Shown in pieces: positions 17,006 through 29,425 of a stretch of 64,000 bases of DNA (its first letter is position 1; each line of letters starts with the position of its first letter). The translations under genes and the position numbers were made by a program. Below the pieces are notes generated by a model. That model was not told the DNA's origin. It was given only the letters and a program-made list of their open reading frames with translations, and did not search any database. The stretch comes from Notamacropus eugenii (lineage: Eukaryota; Chordata; Mammalia; Diprotodontia; Macropodidae): NCBI RefSeq assembly GCF_028372415.1, contig NC_092875.1, positions 192,860,372 to 192,924,371 of the forward strand, given 5' to 3'.

Positions 17006-17640
17006 CTTCTGCTTGTCCACCATCAAGTGGATAATTGATTTGTGGGTAATCGAGAGTTTATTTTAATAAATACTCAGCTAGAATCATGAAATCATAGCTA
17101 GTTGAGCCAGGTAAGACCTCAACTTGTAGTATCCAATCTATTGACCACAGATCAATATATAACCTTGACTTTTGAATCAAATGGGAGCACCAGACTCAGA
17201 AAGAAGGCAATCATGAAGAAACTCAGCAACCCTCCAGTCTTCCTCTTCTAGGGAAAGATAAATCCCCTTGCTAAGTAGCCAGTAGAATTCTCTCAGTACT
17301 AGACTGTTCTGTTTGTTTGGGCGGATCTCTAGAGTAGGGGCCAAATTCCAGCCTTGCCTGTGAGATGAAAGACAAATTTGATCACTCTGGAAATCTGGAT
17401 AGGATGAGGCTTCTGTAGCCAACAAAGTACACATATAGTCTGAATGCATTTAACCCCTACTGGCAGCTGATACAGGTTGGCAAAGTCTGGCAAACAGGAC
17501 AGGGTTTATAAGTATTCCGTAGTAGGACTAGAATGATTGTCACATCAGAAGTTTTTTTGGTTTTATTTTTTTTAGAAACATTAATTGAAGAAAAAAAATA
17601 TCCAAGGGCCTTGTGGCTTCTTTGCCTTGCCTTGCCTTAA
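17006..17640. other. right proviral flank, no recognised feature
   Basis: AT-rich sequence with a TTTTTT run near 17550. No coding or repeat assignment made. Confidence 0.4.
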
Positions 17641-17799
17641 CAGGGTACAAAGCAATACAGAGAAGACGATCCAGAAGTTCAGAAAGGTTAAAAAAATTAC
17701 CCATAGTCATACCACTAGTAAATATTAGAATTGGGAGGAATTCAGGAACTGAGATACCTATTCTGAGCTATCACACAGGAGAAAAAGCCTAAAGCCTAG

Positions 17800-18315
17800 A
17801 ATTTGAAGCTAAAAGGGCCCTTAGAGAGTATCTAGTTCTGCCTATTCATTTTATAAAGGGGCAAGCTGAAACTCAGAAAGTTAAATGGTTCAAAGTCACC
17901 AAGGCAATGGCGTTGTGGAAGGACCATGGGACTTGAGTTTTGGATTCCTGTCCTAGTTCCATTTGTATGACCATGGACAAGTTACTTTACATCTCTTGAG
18001 ACTTGAGTCTCGTCATCTATAAAATGGGAATTATGATCCTTATGTGACCTACTTAATAGAATTAGACTAAGACTTTGTCATAGCTAAAGTACTATAGGAA
18101 TATGAGTTGTTCTTTCTAAGGAGAATACTCAGGATTCAAACCCAAGTCCTCTAACTCAAATATACTTCTCATTTCCTTCTCCAGCTCATTGTACAGATGA
18201 GGAAACTGAGGCAAACAAGGTTCAATATCTTGCCCAGGATCACATAGCTAGTAAGTCTGAGGCTGGATTTGAACTCAGGTCTTCCTGACTGATTTACCTA
18301 GCTGCCCAAATGCCT
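17800..18315 (+). repeat. nested MIR-type SINEs
   Basis: An older 'AGAGAGTATCTAGTTCTGCC...GGGGCAAGCTGAAACTCAG' repeat (17800-17900) appears interrupted by a MIR-type SINE (about 17905-18120, 'TAAAATGGGAATTATGATCC'). It seems to resume at 18121-18170, and a THER1-like copy (18185-18315) follows. Confidence 0.55.
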
Positions 18316-18319
18316 TTTC

Positions 18320-21085
18320 TACCCCACCACTAATCAGCTTCAGATGCACCTCTTACACAGTCAATATACATGTCTCTAAATAAGAGTTATCATTGCCAGT
18401 GATTAGCAGGAAGAGCAGAAAAAGCATGTACAAAGATTCAGTTGGGTTATTTGCTCTCAAAGGGGGTTGCTTTTTTCTGAAGCTTGAGGCTCTCTTTATC
18501 CCTATGCTGCTTTTATCCCCCCATGTAGCAAAGTTAAATTGTTTCCCTCACATTTGTTTGATAGGTTGTATATCAATCCCTTCAGATTTTTGTATTTTTT
18601 TGTTCCTGTATTTTTGTATTCCTTGTTCTTTCCTTGTAAAGCATAACCCTGGTGCCCTTGATGGCGTTCTCTTAGCTTCTGCAATTGTGCTAATAAGAGA
18701 CACTTAGGCACTGCTCCTTCCCCAGATACAGAATTAATGAAGCACAAATGCCTGTTATCCAAGATTGGGTGGTTTTGACAAGTGATGGAGTTGATCACAA
18801 ATGCAAGGTTGTGTTGGAGAGACCCTCTGCTTTGGGGATGTGGGAGGTGAATCAGCCCTGCATTTGAAAAATAAACAGACAAGTTTGATGAGCTCAAATT
18901 CATGGCAGAGCTTCTTAATATTTCCTGAGGTCCTAATCAAAGAAGCATCTTAACTGGTCCCAGAGGGAAATAGAGGATGAAAGGAGCTGACGTTGATGCC
19001 CACTCTACCTTGTTTCCTTGTAACTTTTTTTTTCCCTCTTTCCTTTCGTCTGTTACTAAAAATATCTTGGCAGGTAAGAATTAGCGTCAGAGTGTTCTTT
19101 AGTCATAAACAAAAACCCACTGCAAAATATATGTCCCTTTAAAAATTTTAACATCTATTAAATTAAAATCAAGGAAATTGACATCGATGGGATGAAAGAA
19201 GATACAGCACCTCTAGCTTATGCCAACTAAAAATAAGAATTATTAATGAAGCTCAGCTTTCTTCTGCTGTGCACATTAATTATTTATGATAATAATACTC
19301 CACACTGCCATATTAAAGAATTTTCTTCACCCAGCTTCCCAGAAAACTCACATCTTCTAAAAAAACCTCGACATGTTAAGCCTACAAAAGAATGCATTCC
19401 TCTTGGTATATTTATTATACTGGAAGATGAATATAGTCTTGGGTTATTAAACTGGAATGAAAAACACATCTTATTAGAACTTACATGGTGATTTTTATTC
19501 TCACTAGTTTCATATAAACTTAATGATGCAGACTGCATTTTTATGCTCATCTATTTTAAAATGGTGCCTGGAGCAAAAAAAAAAATCTTCCATTAATGCC
19601 AGTTTGGTGTTTCAAATACAATTTGATGTAATTTACTTCAAATCTATGTGAACAGAGAAAGAGAGTGCTGAGTGCATTTTCAAGCTTCAGATGTGGGTTA
19701 GCTCATGGCAGTAATTTGTTAAAACACAAGTTTTCTGCAAAAAGTCTAAATTGCTTTTGGTTGTGCAAGGGAAGAAAAGGAGACTCCCTGTCTCCTCATC
19801 AAGTTGGTTTTTAGGAGGCAGGGAGCATTAATGACAAAATATCAATTTCAGGTCTAATTCAGTTTTTAATATTTATAAACTGCATGTGGATCATGGCTAA
19901 TTTCATATAGTTCCATTTGTGATTAAGTATACAAAAATATGTTCATACATCCAGAGGTTGCATTACTAATAATATGCATGTGAAAACATGCAAATTTAGT
20001 GAGGCTGAGTCTTTGTGTGTTTTAGAGCTTGGGGAGAGAGTGTTCATAAGGAAAACACATTTTAAAACATACTCAGAGATTTTTAAGAGAAAAAAATTAT
20101 GTTTTCTTAACTAATCCTTGCCAACCTTGCCTCTGAGAACTTGAAACACCTTCCCCTAAAGGTTGCTTCTAGAAATAAGTTGAATCCAGTCTCAAGAGGA
20201 GAGGCTCAGAAGGGAAAGAAATTCACTCCATGACAAAATCCATTTTTGTTTTGCATTGAATTTGCTCATTCGCAGGCTCTCCTCTGCTCTTTGTGGATTC
20301 CAGGTTCATCTTCATGTTAGGGGCTAAGTCATTATATGATGGAAATGTTCACAAAGGCACCTTGAAGCATCTACAACGTTTCAGAATGACTCTACCAATG
20401 CAACTCTCTAATAGGATTACAAGGCTACTAATTTAAAGGATCTAATCTCTGTTAGAGCATTCCAGAAACAAACAGCTAAACTGTTGGCATCTACATCGTC
20501 TGCTGTTGGAAATCGATAAAAACAAAAGCCAGTTTTTTTTTTCTTTCAACAGTAAGATGCTCCTTTCACCACAAGGAAAGGCAGTGTAGATAGTTTAAGG
20601 GTTTTGATTCTGTTTTCTTGATGGGTTTGTACTCAGCAGTGGGATTCCTCCTTATGCCAAATTATGGAGACTTTAACAATCTGCAGTTGTCCAGAATGTT
20701 CTAAGCACAGGGAGAAGGAAACATCAGCCAACTCTGGCATTTTTTCCTGCCCTGCAGAAGCTGAAGGGATGTGAAAATAAGGGAAAGGACCAGCATTAGG
20801 AGAGCCTGGAAGAGCTGGTGGGAGGTGGTTCTGATTTTAGAGGCACTGCTGTGTCTGAACTACTAGAAGATGAAAATGGCAGAGAGACAAACCCAGAAAA
20901 CACTATGCAAGCGTACTCTCTGGCTTCTCCCCCAGAATATCTGAGGCCCAACTCTGATGGGTTTTTCTCAGGCAAGTCAGTACATATGAAATGCAGGACT
21001 ACACAGAGGGTACAGAAAATATGAACTCTTTGACAAATGGGGCTGGGGAAGTTACCTTTAAATGGTGGTAGGGCTGGAGTGGAGT
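18320..21085. other. repeat-poor block
   Basis: About 2.7 kb in which I recognise no SINE, LINE or microsatellite and no convincing exon. The 19.0-20.7 kb part has a mixed AT-rich texture like conserved non-coding DNA, but this is only an impression. Confidence 0.35.
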
Positions 21086-21089
21086 ACCA

Positions 21090-21280
21090 CCTCTGAGGCA
21101 GCAAGGTAGCACAATGGTTAGAGAGCTGGCCTTGAAGTCAGAAAGACCTGAGTTCAAAGTTAGCCTCAGATACTAACAAAATAGATAACAGCACCTAACT
21201 TCTCAGGGTTGTTGTAATAGTATTTGTAAAGTGCCTAGCACATAGTAGGCACTATATAAGTGTTTATTATCTTCTTAGTT
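21090..21280 (+). repeat. MIR-type marsupial SINE
   Basis: 'GGCAGCAAGGTAGCACAATGG', 'AGAAAGACCTGAGTTCAAAG' and 'CAGGGTTGTTGTAATAG', ending 'GTAGGCACTATATAAGTG'. Confidence 0.85.
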
Positions 21281-21594
21281 TCATAAGTAAGGACATGGAG
21301 AGGAAAGAACAGTATGTGACAAAGGAGAGAGAATTGGACTTCTTTTATAGGGATAGCAATAACAGATAGATTGTTCTATTTTGCTACAGCTACCAAAGTC
21401 CACCCATCATGACTGCAAGGCAGATGTAGCAGAAAGAACTATAATCATATTTTCTAATACAAAAAGTGGAAATTATGCCAAATGTCGAAGAAACTTAAAG
21501 AAGTCATGAAAAAATTGTCAACTATATTTTTAAAAAATTTATATGATGAAAAACTCTAACAAAGAGCCGCTTTTGAAAAAATGTATGGTGTGCA

Positions 21595-21655
21595 TGTACA
21601 TATATTATATACATATATGTATGTATATGTACAAACACTTAAATATATTGATGTA
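21595..21655. repeat. TATA/TATG simple repeat
   Basis: Alternating purine-pyrimidine tract. Confidence 0.8.
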
Positions 21656-21669
21656 GATATGAAGAAGAA

Positions 21670-21835
21670 AAGCATGGAAAAGTGATTAGAAAGCTGGGTT
21701 CAAGTACCACCTCTGGTATTTAATGACTGGGTGACCCAAATAAGTCACTTAACCTCTTAGTGGTTTAGGAACTTTGACTATAAGTTTCAGGGAAGATGTT
21801 CATCTACACTGGTAAAGAGAATTTCCTTATTTAGT
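21670..21835 (+). repeat. marsupial SINE (tail type B)
   Basis: 'GCTGGGTTCAAGTACCACCT', 'AAGTCACTTAACCTCTTAGTG' and the 'TGGTAAAGAGAATTTCC' end. Confidence 0.7.
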
Positions 21836-21867
21836 CCAATAAAGTTACAGGCCTACTCCCTATTCCT

Positions 21868-21868
<1 letters not shown>

Positions 21869-21894
<26 letters not shown>
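21869..21894. repeat. (GT)13 microsatellite
   Basis: Uninterrupted GT run. Confidence 0.95.
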
Positions 21895-21899
<5 letters not shown>

Positions 21900-22039
21900 A
21901 TATCACAAGGAATGAGTCATACAGATATCTATCTTTTCTTCTCCATAAAGTAAAATTAAAACACGAATTTTTCAAGATTTTTCATTGTCAAACCAAGTCC
22001 ATGGCAGAGAGACAAATGATGTGTGTGTGTTTCTCCTTC

Positions 22040-22335
22040 ATTGACTGAAGACGGTCAGGCCATCAGAGAAATAATGACAAGACTTGCACTTGACTTTATT
22101 TTGAATGAGGGAAGGCTATGCAGGTCACCAGCCTCACTTCTCCTCCAGAGTCATCTGAATCCAGTGACCAGATATTCATCAGGATGACTGGAGATGACCC
22201 AGGATGAGGCAATTGGGGTTAAGTGAGTTGCCCAAGGTCACGCAGCTAGTGGATGTCAAGTGTCTGAGGTGAGATTTGAACTCAGGTCCTCCTGACTCCT
22301 GCACTGGTGCTCTATCCACTGCATCTCCTAGCTGC
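22040..22335 (+). repeat. RTE-headed marsupial SINE (MAR-like)
   Basis: 'GATTTGAGTGAGGGAGG'-type head, then 'GTCACCAGCCTCACTTCTCC' and 'CCAGATATTCATCAGGATGA'. A CORE-SINE-like end 'GTGCTCTATCCACTGCATC' follows. Confidence 0.8.
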
Positions 22336-22689
22336 CCCATACAACATATGAACTATAAAATAGAAGTAGACCTTGAGAACTACAAGAGCCTTATTCACCC
22401 AGCTCTGAAAAGAGCACAATATTTGGGATCAAATGCAAACTCTACAATGTACTAGGAAAGCTATGAATATTGTTTTGATTTTTCCCAAGAAAAGATGAGT
22501 TTGAAGTTCTAAGGCTTATTTTCCAGAGAGAGATGACCATCTATTCTATCCTTTCTTCACAAAATGGTGACAAATGTTTTGTAAATAAGATACTAGGAAG
22601 GAATCACAGATTTGAGAGTTGAAAGGGACCACAGTAGCCATCTCATCCAACCAATTCACAAGAGAATCCACTCTAAGAAAAAGGAGAAG

Positions 22690-23720
22690 GAAATTTATAA
22701 GAATATGTCATTCCCCAATTGATAAATGGTCAAAGAATATAAATAGGCAGTTTTCAGAGGAAGAAATTAAAGCTATTTATAGTCATGCGAAAAAAATGCT
22801 CTAAATCACTACTGATTAGAGAGATGCAAATCAAAACAATTCTGAAGTACTACATCCCACCTATCAGATTGGCTAACATGACAAAACAGGAAGATGATAA
22901 ATGTTGGAGAGGATGTGGGAGAGTTGGAACACTAATTCATTGTTGGTGGAGCTGTGAACTGATCCAACCATTCTGGAGAGCAATTTGGAACTATGCCCAA
23001 AAGGCTACAAAAATGTGCATGTCCTTTGACCCAGCACTATTGCTTCTAGGACTGTATCCCAAAGAGATTATGAAAATGGGAAAAGGTCTCACATGTACAA
23101 AAATATTTATAGCAGATCTTTCTGTGATGGCCAAGAACTGGAAATCGAGGAAATGCCCATCAATTGGGGATGGCTAAACAAGTTGTGGTAAATGAATGTA
23201 ATGAAATACTATTGGACTATAAGAAATGATGAACAGTCGTACTTCAGAAAAACCTGGAAAGACTTATATGAACTGATGCTGAGTGAAATGAACAGAACCA
23301 GGAGAACATACTACACAGTAACAACCACGGTGTGTGAGGACTGTTTCTGATAGACTTAGCCCTTCACAGCAATGCAAGGACCTAAAACAGTACCAAAGGA
23401 TTCTTGAGCCAAAATGCCATCTACATCCAGAGAAAGAACTATGGAATTGGAACACAGAATGAAGAAGACTATTTTCTCTTGTGTTATGTTTTGGGTTGGT
23501 TTGGTTTGTTTTTTCTCATGGTTTCTTCCATTTGTTCTAATTCATCTATGCAACATGACTAAGGTGAAAATGTGTTTAATAAGAATGTATGTATAGAACA
23601 CATATAAGATGGCATGCCATCTCAAGGAGGGAGGGGGGAGGGAGGGGGAGAAAAGTAAAACTTACAAAGTGATTGTTGAAAACTGAAAACAAATTAATTA
23701 AATATTTTTAAAAAAAGAGA
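22690..23720 (+). repeat. L1 3' end
   Basis: About 1 kb of marsupial-type L1 3' sequence: 'AGAGATGCAAATCAAAACAA', 'GGAGAGGATGTGGGAGAGTT', 'CATTGTTGGTGGAGCTGTGA', then 'AACCAGGAGAACATACTACA' and an A-rich end. Truncated 5'. Frames of 60-130 codons in it are relics. Confidence 0.93.
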
Positions 23721-24247
23721 GAAGAAAAACTTCACAAAACTAGGTATCTTCACATACTCAAATGGATCTGTGAACTCATTTCACAAGTTCCTTCCAACAA
23801 TACACATCACAATCCATTGATGCCTAGCTGTCCTCTGTGCTTCTCATCCATATGCTCCCAAATGTTGACCATGCAGTGGTAGCCTTCTCCTGACATTGCT
23901 AGGGTACTACTAGACCCCTTTGGCTGTTTACCTGTCATCCTTCACTACTTCCACATAAGTAGCTTGGCTTCTTTTTAAAAAAATTCTATTTATCTTATTT
24001 TTAATTTATGAAATTAAACAAGCATTTCTATAATAGTGTAATAAAAAAGGATATTGCCCATGAAACTGTAAATCTATTATATACAACTTGCTATTTCTTT
24101 GAAATATATAATAAAGTTGCCATGTAAATTTCTTTCTATTCTTCCCTTTCCCACTTACCCCAGAGATGGCTACCATTAGACACAAATATGTGTATGTAAT
24201 ATATAAATCTATGTATATGTATATATAAAATCATTCTTTATTTATCA

Positions 24248-24375
24248 GGGAGTTTTCAGATAAAGAAATCAAAAGAATTTATAGTAACATGAAAAAATGC
24301 TGCAAAGCATTATTGATTAGAAAAATGAAAATTAAAACAACCTTGAGATATCATTTTACATCTATCAGATTGGCA
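24248..24375 (+). repeat. L1 3' fragment
   Basis: Same L1 segment as at 22750-22880, cut off at a SINE that starts near 24385. Confidence 0.7.
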
Positions 24376-24384
24376 GTTTGCCTT

Positions 24385-24655
24385 CTAGGCAGCTAGGTAG
24401 CCCATTGGCTAAAGTGGTAGACTTGAACCAAGAAGACTTGAATTAGAATCCTACCTCAGACTCTTACCAGTTGTATGACTCTGGGCAAGTCATTTAACCT
24501 TTATTAACTTTTATTTCCCCCTCTGTAATATGAGGATAATAATAGCACCTACTTTATAGGGTTGTTTTGAGGATTAAGCTAAAAATTCACACACAAAAAG
24601 CTTTTAACAAACCTTAAAAATCTAAATAGATGCTAGCTATTATTATTATTAATCA
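24385..24655 (+). repeat. MIR-type marsupial SINE
   Basis: 'AGGCAGCTAGGTAGCCCATTGG', 'TGACTCTGGGCAAGTCATTTAA', 'ATAATAGCACCTACTTTATAGG', ending in TATTATTATT. Confidence 0.9.
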
Positions 24656-24999
24656 TCTCTTCCTATCCACCAATTTTTTGATGAATCTAAATCATGCACA
24701 GATAAATGCAACAGCTAAGGAAGAATTAGCACTGACGAATAGTACCTGTGTGACCATGTATGAGTCATGTTTATTGAACTGAAATGTTTGAAACTGACTA
24801 GCCACAATTCCAGAGGACCCATGATGAAGCATTCTCTCTACCTCCATTCCTTACAGAGACATAATGGACTCCAGGTGCAGATTGAGACATACTTTTTTGG
24901 ACATAGTCAATGTAGGAATAAATCTTTCTTGATTGTGAGTACTCTTTTTTTTACAATGATTTTGTTTTTCTTTTCATTTTCTTCAAGTCAGGGAGTAGA

Positions 25000-25830
25000 G
25001 GGAAGCAGGATGGAAAGAAAACTAGATTTTTGTCCATTAAAAAAGATATTAAATTGAAAATAAAATGCAACAAAACATTCAAAAGAGAATTGAAATGTTT
25101 GCTGAATCTTTCTGGGGTTCAGTTGCCTTTTGTCTAAAAATGAGAGCTATTTGTAGGACTTAAGTCACAGGAGCTGTTTGGAGGGAAGTGTTGTAAAAAC
25201 CTTAAGCTTGTACATGTACAAACAAATGTGCAAATTCTTGCTGTTTTGTCGTTACTTCAGTATCTCTGTCTCAGGAATTCTACCAAATTGAATTGTAACC
25301 AGCGAATGTCCCCAAGCCTATGACCAAGCCTGCGTGACATCTCCCTCCTTTAGAAGATTGGGGTCGGGGAGTAAGAAATTGCATTCAGAGTTGCAGAACA
25401 TTAGCACTTACAGTGGGGAAAATTAGGCTGAAAGGAAGACCAAGAAAATTCCTAAAGATGAAGTCTATTATGCTCCAGATGTGAATCTCCAAGAGAGAAG
25501 GGGGAAGACTCTTTCAGGAGACATAGAAATCTATCTTTTCCATCCCTAATTTTTGTGACTAAGTTAACAACCACTCTGGGGGACAAGATATAGGGTGTAG
25601 ATTAAACAGAGATCTTTGGAATGTGTTGGTGAGAGAGTTAGGTTTGAGGAAAAAAGCCTAGGAAATACATGCTTACAATGTTGCCAAGAAGTGAAACAAT
25701 CTGCCCAGTACATTAAAATCACTGAGAATACGTGATCTTTCGTAGTAGGCTGCCTTGCTGTCTTAGAGTAGGTGAACAGAAGGGGCTGTCCAACATTTGC
25801 AGATTTGCAAAACTCGTAAGGTTGACATCT
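25000..25830. other. no recognised feature
   Basis: No gene or repeat identified. Confidence 0.35.
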
Positions 25831-25834
25831 ATTA

Positions 25835-26296
25835 TGAATGTAATGAAATAGTATTGTTGCAAAAGAAATGATGAGCAGGCAGACTTCAGAAAAACCTGGA
25901 AAGACTTGCATGAACCGATGCCGAGTGAAGTGAGCAGATGAACACTGAACATAGTAACAGTAACATTGCATGATGACCAGCTTTGATAGACTGAGCTCAT
26001 CTCAGTAATCAAAAGATCCCAGACAGCTCCAAAGACTCATGATGGAAAATGCTGTCCACATCCACAGAAAGAACTATGGAGTCTGAAAATAGACGGAAGC
26101 ATACTACTTGTTCTCTCTCTTTTTTTTGCTGTTTCTTCCTTCTTGTGGTTTCCCCCATTGATTCTAACTCTTCTTTACAACATGACTAATGTGAAAATAT
26201 GTTTAATAGGAATGTCTGTGTGAGAAGATTTAGAACTCAGTCTTAAAGAAGTGAATGTGGAAAGCTAACAATGAGTCATTTTTTTTAATAAAAAGG
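25835..26296 (+). repeat. L1 3' end
   Basis: 'AAATGATGAGCAGGCAGACTTCAGAAA', 'CATCCACAGAAAGAACTATGG' and an A-rich end: the terminal 450 bp of the same L1 type as at 22.7 kb. Confidence 0.88.
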
Positions 26297-26334
26297 CTGA
26301 CATATATTTTTTTTGTTTGATCATCTCTCACAGC

Positions 26335-26515
26335 AAATGACCCTGTGAGGTAGGTGCTCTCATCTCCATTTTACAAGTAAGGAAACTGAGGCCAAAAGAA
26401 TTGAGTGACTTGCTCAGGTTCACATAATCAGTAAGTGTTTGAGGCAGAATTTGAACCTTGGTTCATATCTAACAAATCTAACTCCAAATCTAGCAGCTAT
26501 CCACTACACCAGAGA
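26335..26515 (+). repeat. THER1-like CORE-SINE
   Basis: 'CCATTTTACAAGTAAGGAAACTGAGG' through 'TATCCACTACACC'. Confidence 0.8.
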
Positions 26516-26670
26516 TGTCAAACATTCAACTCACAGACCACAATGCCCTGGCAACACTTCCAAAACAGATTAAAATGTAATTGGGCAATATTGAACAAAC
26601 TAAATGAAGATATAATAGAATGTAGAAAACGTTAATATGTGTTTTTTAAGTCAATGGCCCCTAGTGATCC
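26508..26670. repeat. DNA-transposon-like repeat ('GTCAAAC' type)
   Basis: 'AGATGTCAAACATTCAACTCACAGACC...AAATGTAATTGGGCAATATT...TAATATGTG' resembles a known mammalian element. A related copy is at 37497-37700. Name not assigned. Confidence 0.5.
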
Positions 26671-26934
26671 ATATACTTACTTATCCCTGTTTCTATTTGA
26701 GTTTTCACCACTGTTGTACATCACAGTGCCCCTATGACTGCATTCAACCATGCCTTCTTTTCTAGTCTCCATTCATGAGGTAAGAGTTTAAAGATACATT
26801 GCAATTCAGAGGCAAAGAAGAGAATTTTCTATTTGTGAAGTTGATTGATCTATGGAGAGGTCAAATGCAGGATCTTATTGTCTCTAGTACCAGGCCCTGA
26901 CCATAAGAGGCACATGAACTGAGTATATATTTGT

Positions 26935-27070
26935 TTCCATGTTGTTTCTAGATTGGAAGCTCCTTGAAGACAAGGACTGTCCTTTCCCTCTTTTTGTATC
27001 CTCAGCAATGATTAACCCGGTGCCGGGCACATAATAGGTGCTTAATAAATGTTTGTTGATTATTGAATGA
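26935..27070 (+). repeat. L2 3' end
   Basis: 'GGAAGCTCCTTGAAGACAAGGACTG' through 'ATAATAGGTGCTTAATAAATG'. Confidence 0.8.
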
Positions 27071-27664
27071 TTGAGCATATGTATTTTCTAACATGCATAC
27101 AACCCTGGATCTTATTTACCTGTATTTTTCTCCAATTAAATAGTTGGCAAGGTAACTAAGAAAGTTATTCAATCTTGACCAATGCAACCCCCTAGCCACT
27201 GTGCATGTGCATAAGTAAATCACTAACTTTTCTTATTGATAATTACTAAAAATTTCCATAGTATCTGTAGATAACATTTGCAAAGGACTTCATCAGTTTT
27301 CACTATTTATTCATAACAACATTCAGTCAGAACATATTCAAAGATTTGAATTGATCAACCACTAAATATATTGCTGCATAGGTCTATGGGAAGAGAGGGG
27401 ACCTCTTTTTTTGTCTTGGAGATTAAAAAAGAGATCTAGAAAATTTCAGCTGGAAGTCAGACAGGAAAGGGAGAAGAAAGCGTTTGGGAGAATTTTAAAT
27501 GGAGCCATTAGGAAGAGGCTACCAAAATAGTCTGGATCCATCATGAAGCCAGGAAGTCCATTCTTTGCTGCCATGTTGTTCTCACATCTGATGCTTTTTG
27601 TGATGTGCTAAAGAGATGCCTCTAAATGACCTTTCAGAATGCATCAACTGCATCTGTCTATAAC

Positions 27665-27880
27665 AGAAGTTCTTGATCCTTTTTTTGTTATCACAGGCCC
27701 CTTTTGCAATCTAGTAAAGTCAATGGACCCCTTCCCAGGATCATGTTTTTTAAATAATTGAAGGAAATGATAAATTTCAGTAAATAGTTAATGCAAATGA
27801 AAATGTTTCCTCATCCAAATTCATGGAGCTTCTAAAATCTAAGAATTCTTGATCTATAGTAATGGTCATAGATATTAGGG
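27665..27880. repeat. DNA-transposon-like repeat ('GTTCTTGATCC' type)
   Basis: Opens 'AGAAGTTCTTGATCC' and closes with its near-inverse 'AAGAATTCTTGATCTATAG'. Same family as 54835-55078. Confidence 0.55.
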
Positions 27881-28014
27881 TCCTCCAGAAATCATGTATC
27901 CAGTCCTCTGCCTTCAGACAGGCAGGTCTTATATTTACTATTTTATAGAATTGGAATCCAGTCCTAAGGCAGCCAAAAAACTAATATGGTCTTAGGTTGC
28001 ATTGAAAGAGGCAC

Positions 28015-28345
28015 AGTGTCTAGAACATGAGAGGTGATAGTACCTTTGCACTATGTCCTGGTGAAGGTACATCTGGAGCACTGTACTCAGTTCCCAGCAC
28101 CACATTTTAGAAAGAACATTGGCAAAACTGGAAAGCACCTGGGAAAAGGCAATCAAAAGAGTGTAAGGGCTGGCAATCCTGGCAAGATTCATTTAAGGAA
28201 CTAGAGGAGGGAAGACAGGAGAGACATGATGGGTGTCACATAGAAAAGGGATTAGCTTTATTCTGTTTAGTCTCAGATAGAAATGGGTGGAAGAACCACA
28301 TTTCAGCTTGGTGTCAGGAAAAACTCTCTAACAAATAGAGCTTCA
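28015..28345 (-). repeat. CR1/L3-type LINE relic
   Basis: 'TCTGGAGCACTGTACTCAGTTCC', 'CACCACATTTTAGAAAGAACATTGG' and 'GGTGTCAGGAAAAACTCTCTAAC' match the antisense 3' part of CR1/L3-type elements. Confidence 0.65.
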
Positions 28346-28364
28346 AAAAAATCAAATTAGTGGA

Positions 28365-28575
28365 TAAAGCACCAGGCCCGAAGTCAGGAAGACTCTCCGT
28401 TGTGAGTTCAAATATAACCTCAGATACTTAACAGCTGTGTGACCCTGAGAAAGTCATTTAACCATGTAACGAACTGGAGAAGAAAATAACAAACCACTCC
28501 AGGATCTTTGTCAAGAAAACCCCAAATGAGGTCACAAAGAGTCAGACATGATTGAAAACAACTGAACAACAATAG
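28365..28575 (+). repeat. marsupial SINE (type A)
   Basis: 'AAAGCACCAGGCCCGAAGTCAGGAAGAC' to 'AAGAGTCAGACATGATTGAAAACAACTG'. Confidence 0.9.
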
Positions 28576-28624
28576 ACAACAGACCATCATTGGGAGTACC
28601 AGTATCACAAAGATAAAAGTAGAA

Positions 28625-28845
28625 ACTAGTATTTACGCAGTGTTTTCAAGTTTGCAAAGTACTCTATAGACATTACCTAATTGAATCTTCACAGCAATCT
28701 TAATGATATAGGGAGTACAGGTATTGTTATCCCTGTTTTGAAATGGGGAAACTGAGGCTCGGAGAGATTAGATGACTCACCCATTATCACACAAGTATTC
28801 AGTGTTTATTTCCAACTCCAACATTCTGCGATTCTGCAATTTGCC
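28625..28845 (+). repeat. THER1-like CORE-SINE
   Basis: 'AGTTTGCAAAGTACTCTATAGACATTA', 'GGAAACTGAGGCTCGGAGAG'. Confidence 0.8.
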
Positions 28846-29322
28846 CACAATCGTTTGGTGTTGTCTTACTAGAGTGGGGATTGCCAAACACAAAATCTTG
28901 AGGCTTTTTGTGAGTATGCTGAAGCCCACTCGTTATTACTGAAAAGCAAAAGAGTTTTTAAACAAGTTTTTCATTCCTCTGGCTATTGAACAAGATGCTA
29001 AAAAGATATCATTGTGTCTGACACTTCTTTAGAAGAGAAAGTTATAGTTGATTGCCTTCAAGATTCCAAAGTGTCTTTTTTATGGCCTGGTGCCTAGTTC
29101 ACCTTAGAAATGAACTGATTATTTTAGCCAAGTCAGACAAGGGCAACCTGGATGGAAGGTTAAGAGATCTCACCACTAAAAAATTCCCTGTATTTTTCCC
29201 CTTCTAACTAATTAACAGTCTGAGAAAGCCTTATTGGGAAAGGTGCCACATGAGTTTCTGGCTCTAATGAGGTATATAGATAGATGGATAGATAAGTTAA
29301 CAGATATCTTTAGCTTTAATGA

Positions 29323-29340
29323 GCTCTCTCTCTCTCTCTC

Positions 29341-29379
<39 letters not shown>

Positions 29380-29425
29380 ACACATATATATGTACATATG
29401 TATATACATATATATATTTACACCT
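29323..29425. repeat. compound (TC)n(CA)n(TA)n microsatellite
   Basis: TC run 29323-29340, CA run to about 29373, then CATATA and TATG units. Confidence 0.95.

Noticed and set aside
22785-23177. 130-codon frame on the + strand
   Set aside because: It is the decayed 3' part of an L1, not a host gene.
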